64,000 nt of DNA from Brachypodius melanocephalos. Its lineage: Eukaryota; Chordata; Aves; Passeriformes; Pycnonotidae. Numbering within the stretch: position 1 is the first letter of the stretch; the number at the start of each line of letters is the position of its first letter. Shown in pieces: positions 61,801-64,000 of this stretch. A program made the translations under genes and the position numbers. The notes below the pieces were generated by a model, which did no database searches, had not been told where the DNA came from, and worked only from the letters and a program-made list of their open reading frames with translations. The DNA is taken from NCBI GenBank assembly GCA_013398615.1, contig VZSR01003282.1, forward strand, positions 5,906,901 to 5,970,900. Direction: 5' to 3'.

Positions 61801-63630
61801 AGGTCCTTTCATGATTCCCTGTCTTATAGTTGAGTTACATCCTAACTGTCTTCAGCTGTGCAGTTTTTGTTTGAACACCCAGTGCATCAGTGCTGAAACT
61901 TTGATCAGATTTTGCTAAATTGTTTGTGACTAAAATCATGGAGACAAATACTATCTCCTAGGAAATGCTGTATCCAGCCACACTGTAAGAAAGACTGAGA
62001 TGTCAAAGATGTAAGATACGATTCCCTTATCTAAAGAAACTCAGCGTTTCATGTCCTTTGGAAAAATGGTACTTTCTTTGTTGACTTGCTGGATCTGAAA
62101 AACAGCCTGTATTTTTCTAATTTAAGTCTGTTATTTAATGTTTGCCTGCAAGAAATTTGTCCCTGTACCATAGATATTGCAGCCTTTGGAGTACCGAAAC
62201 AGTTGTACTCTGTTTTCTGAAAATATGTAATTAGTCTTGTTGCATTTTTGTTCTAGGGCAAGATTAGTTATTTCCAATAATTAATATTTAATAATATTTT
62301 GTACTGATTTTGTATGTTTGCTTTTATTTCCATGAGATTGTGTGTCAGAGGTTCTGCATTTTTTTTTCTGATACTCTTGAATTATCTGTAGCTATGTGTC
62401 AGGAATGGTAATCTGCACAATTACAAATGAAAACTGTAACTGGCTTTTTAGTGTCAGTTTTCAAGTTAGGTATGTGTTGGTTTCTTAGTTTAGAGTTTAA
62501 GTCAACAATAACAGGGAAGTAGCTGTCTGTAACAAAACTTCTGGCTACTTCCTATTCTCACCGTTTCGATGGAAATGTTGTGATGTTCTGGGTCAGAACT
62601 TGGGGTTAAAGTCATACTGGTGCCTTTATCAGATACTGGTGCCCTCGTGAAACTTTTGTTGTTAATTTCTCTCTAGGAAGAAGCATTTAAAATCGCCGTA
62701 TTTCCTTAAAACTAAATTAAGCAATAAATGATTATTAGAGATGTGAGAAGAAGTATGAAATTATTGTAACTGTCAGCTAAACAGATTAGAATGAGCTTTG
62801 CTGACTTGGAAATACCCATTTTAAAAGTCAACATAATGCACTGTGTTCTTTGTACGTTATTACTAATTCCTATTAACTTCTTTTTCCCTAAGCTGTTCAT
62901 GAATAAATTGCTCTTACAGGAATTTTTAATTGGGTCTTTTAGGTTCTTGTCATTCACTAGAATCAATACTCCTTTTGTTCCCCTTCATTCTGAATGTGTG
63001 GTGTATTATAGAATGAACATTGTTGGTTTAGCCCTTGTGGTGCAAAATCAAGCCTAATTCTCTCAGAGCAGCTTTGTAAAGTGAACTCTACAGCTTTGAC
63101 TTGGAAAGATAAGAAAAAACTTCTTTAAAAATAGTTTAGACTTGAAGTAGTTGAGCAAAGAAACAAAGAAAAGTATGATATATTTCTTGCCGTTGAAGAA
63201 AAAGTTACTTTAAAAGTTACGATTTGTTGTTTTTCTTTTGTCTAAATATTCTTTATCTTGGAAGGCTTACTGTTATTTTTAGAAAATCTCCACTTAAATG
63301 TTTATAGATGTAAGGCACAATTATTTAATTTATCTCAACGTGTGCGTGTACATGTACAGCTGAGGAGTTTGAAGCAGCTTTTTGGAGGGGGGGCAGCGAT
63401 GAATGTGAGAGAGAGCACATTCTTAAAAGCTCAGTTTATATTGAAGTAGTAGAGATTTTTTTCTCATTCACAAAGATCCTGAGTAACTTGTCCTTAATAC
63501 ACCTGTGTTGTTTCTCTTTGTATTCAGGGAAGCAGTGTTTCTTAGTCCTGCGTCAGCAGCAGTTTAATATCCAGGCTCTTGTGGCTGTGGGACAGCATGC
63601 AAGCAAGCAGATGGTAAAGTTTGCTGCCAA
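52742..63630 (+). CDS. DARS1: Aspartyl-tRNA synthetase, cytosolic (5' part, four coding exons; gene continues beyond the window)
   Basis: Class II enzyme that charges tRNA-Asp with aspartate in the cytosol and is a member of the mammalian multi-synthetase complex. Joining 52742-52813, 53828-53885, 58474-58566 and 63528-63630 gives one open frame of 108 codons plus two bases, about a fifth of the roughly 500-residue protein. Residues 1-43 are the eukaryote-specific N-terminal extension ending DYAKERYGVSSMIQSQEKP, nearly identical to human. From residue 44 the OB-fold anticodon-binding domain begins (DRVLVRIKDLTVEKADEEVW, then VRGRIHTSRAKGKQCFLVLR and QQQFNIQALVAVGQHASKQM). The class II catalytic motifs lie downstream, outside the window. 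All splice sites are GT-AG and phases agree. Confidence 0.96.
52814..53827 (+). other. DARS1 intron 1
   Basis: 1014 bp, donor GTGGGT, acceptor TTCTAG. The first 75 bp is still CpG island. No repeat or gene recognised inside. Confidence 0.9.
53828..53885 (+). CDS. DARS1: DARS1 coding exon 2
   Basis: 58 bp encoding DYAKERYGVSSMIQSQEKP plus the first base of the next codon (phase 1), donor GTCAGT. Almost every residue matches human DARS1 (DYAKERYGISSMIQSQEKP). The open frame that continues past the donor is intron and CR1 sequence. Confidence 0.95.
53886..58473 (+). other. DARS1 intron 2
   Basis: 4588 bp, donor GTCAGT and acceptor AATTCAG. It carries a CR1 fragment near its 5' end. The remainder is AT-rich with chance open frames of up to 139 codons and no recognisable domain. 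Confidence 0.9.
54045..54350 (+). mobile_element. CR1 LINE fragment lacking its 3' end
   Basis: CR1 blocks in the sense orientation: TGTGCAGTTTTGGTCTCCCC, GGAGCCAGTCCAATGGAGAG, CTGAGGGAGCTGGGCTTGTT, CAGCCTGGGGAAGAGGAAGC, GGGGTGATCTTACAG, then GGTCATGGACACAAGTCAGA and ACAGGAAATTGAGATTG. It stops before the usual 'gaaaaacttctttactgtgagggtg' block, so the 3' terminus is missing. It starts about 160 bp after DARS1 exon 2, in the same direction as the gene. Confidence 0.85.
58474..58566 (+). CDS. DARS1: DARS1 coding exon 3
   Basis: 93 bp, entering with two bases that complete the Asp codon and leaving with one base of a Gly codon, donor GTGAGA. It encodes DRVLVRIKDLTVEKADEEVW then VRGRIHTSRAKG, the first strands of the OB-fold anticodon-binding domain. 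It matches human DARS1 residue for residue apart from conservative changes. Confidence 0.95.
59811..59829. repeat. Poly(T) run of 19
   Basis: 19 T followed by CCAATTATAG, which resembles a splice acceptor. It may equally be the poly(A) tail of a minus-strand retro-insertion whose body is not recognisable. Confidence 0.85.
61698..61799 (+). mobile_element. CR1 LINE 3'-end fragment
   Basis: About 100 bp: GAGCAAGCTGGTCTTAGTGA, then GGGGATTGGACTGGATGGCC, TTGAAAGGTCTCTTCCAACC and CAAACTATTCTGTGATTG. This is the standard CR1 3' terminus, heavily 5'-truncated, in the sense orientation of the gene. Confidence 0.85.
63528..63630 (+). CDS. DARS1: DARS1 coding exon 4
   Basis: 103 bp, completing the Gly codon and ending two bases into an Asn or Lys codon at a strong donor GTAAGT (63631). 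It encodes GKQCFLVLRQQQFNIQALVA then VGQHASKQMVKFAA, the core of the OB fold, close to human. Downstream exons lie outside the window. Confidence 0.95.
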
Positions 63631-64000
63631 GTAAGTAAGCAATTATATCCTGTTGTCAGAGTAAACAATGGTGGGAACCAGGACTCCCAGGGGTTGGGAC
63701 CATTTTCACACATTAACATCAATGCTTCGTTTGTTTTAAAATGTAGTTATTTAAATTGTCAGCTCTCTATTGCGCTGAATACATTATACTGACAAAAGAT
63801 AAAATAGAGAACAGGCTTGAAATTCATTCTGAACTGCTGAAGCAGCATTCTCTCGCCATAGACAACCTACATTTTCTTCCAAGCTGGCTAACAAAAAGTC
63901 TGGCAAGTTGAGCTTAGTGGGGCACTTCGTTTGGTGTGTGGTGGTGCTGTGTCTGCACATGTTCAGCGGTTTTTTTCTACCAGACAGTAGTGCAGTGCAG
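63631..64000 (+). other. DARS1 intron 4 (5' part)
   Basis: 370 bp from the GTAAGT donor to the window edge. No feature recognised. Confidence 0.85.

Larger units (their letters stand above)
58567..63527 (+). other. DARS1 intron 3
   Basis: 4961 bp, donor GTGAGA, acceptor TATTCAG. Contains A15 (59354-59368), T19 (59811-59829) and a CR1 3' end near 61.7 kb. No gene inside. Confidence 0.9.

Overview
This is vertebrate nuclear DNA, almost certainly from a bird. It has two multi-exon genes with canonical GT-AG introns, two CpG-island promoters and long AT-rich intergenic DNA. There are several CR1 LINE fragments, the typical avian retrotransposon, including matches to the CR1 3' end and reverse transcriptase. 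No bacterial or viral gene organisation is present. Gene identities come from protein motifs that can be read directly. The bird assignment is an inference from CR1 content, the avian-type CXCR4 N-terminus and the compact CXCR4-DARS1 spacing.

Layout: (1) 1-7.65 kb is non-coding DNA upstream of CXCR4, with a short CR1 relic, an ancient MIR-type SINE, a pentamer microsatellite and a strongly G/T-skewed tract with G-quadruplex potential. (2) 7.66-11.2 kb is the complete two-exon CXCR4 gene on the + strand, with a CpG island, TATA box, small first coding exon, 1.58-kb intron, large second exon, 3'UTR and poly(A) signal. (3) 11.2-52.4 kb is a gene-poor interval of about 41 kb. It holds a CR1 with an internal deletion (34.3-35.0 kb), an L2-like LINE relic recognised from its degenerate reading frame (39.5-39.8 kb), two GC-rich islands without an assigned gene (38.0-38.6 and 50.3-50.6 kb), a single exon-like segment on the - strand (44.2 kb) and simple repeats. 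(4) 52.4-64 kb is the CpG-island promoter and first four coding exons of DARS1 (cytosolic aspartyl-tRNA synthetase) on the + strand. The gene continues beyond the window, and CR1 fragments lie in introns 2 and 3.

The order CXCR4 then DARS1 in the same orientation matches the known vertebrate synteny (CXCR4-DARS1-MCM6). The two genes are functionally unrelated: one is a chemokine receptor, the other a housekeeping translation enzyme. Their promoters differ accordingly. CXCR4 has a TATA box and GC box; DARS1 is TATA-less and carries TCTCGCGA elements and an ETS-type site.

I found no convincing new multi-gene system. The observations most worth testing are the rearranged N-terminus of CXCR4 (two candidate starts, loss of two of the three human sulfotyrosine positions, an extra tyrosine, and a stop codon that blocks a human-style intron-retention isoform), the orphan GC-rich islands, the exon-like segment at 44.2 kb, and the GT/G-quadruplex tract upstream of CXCR4.
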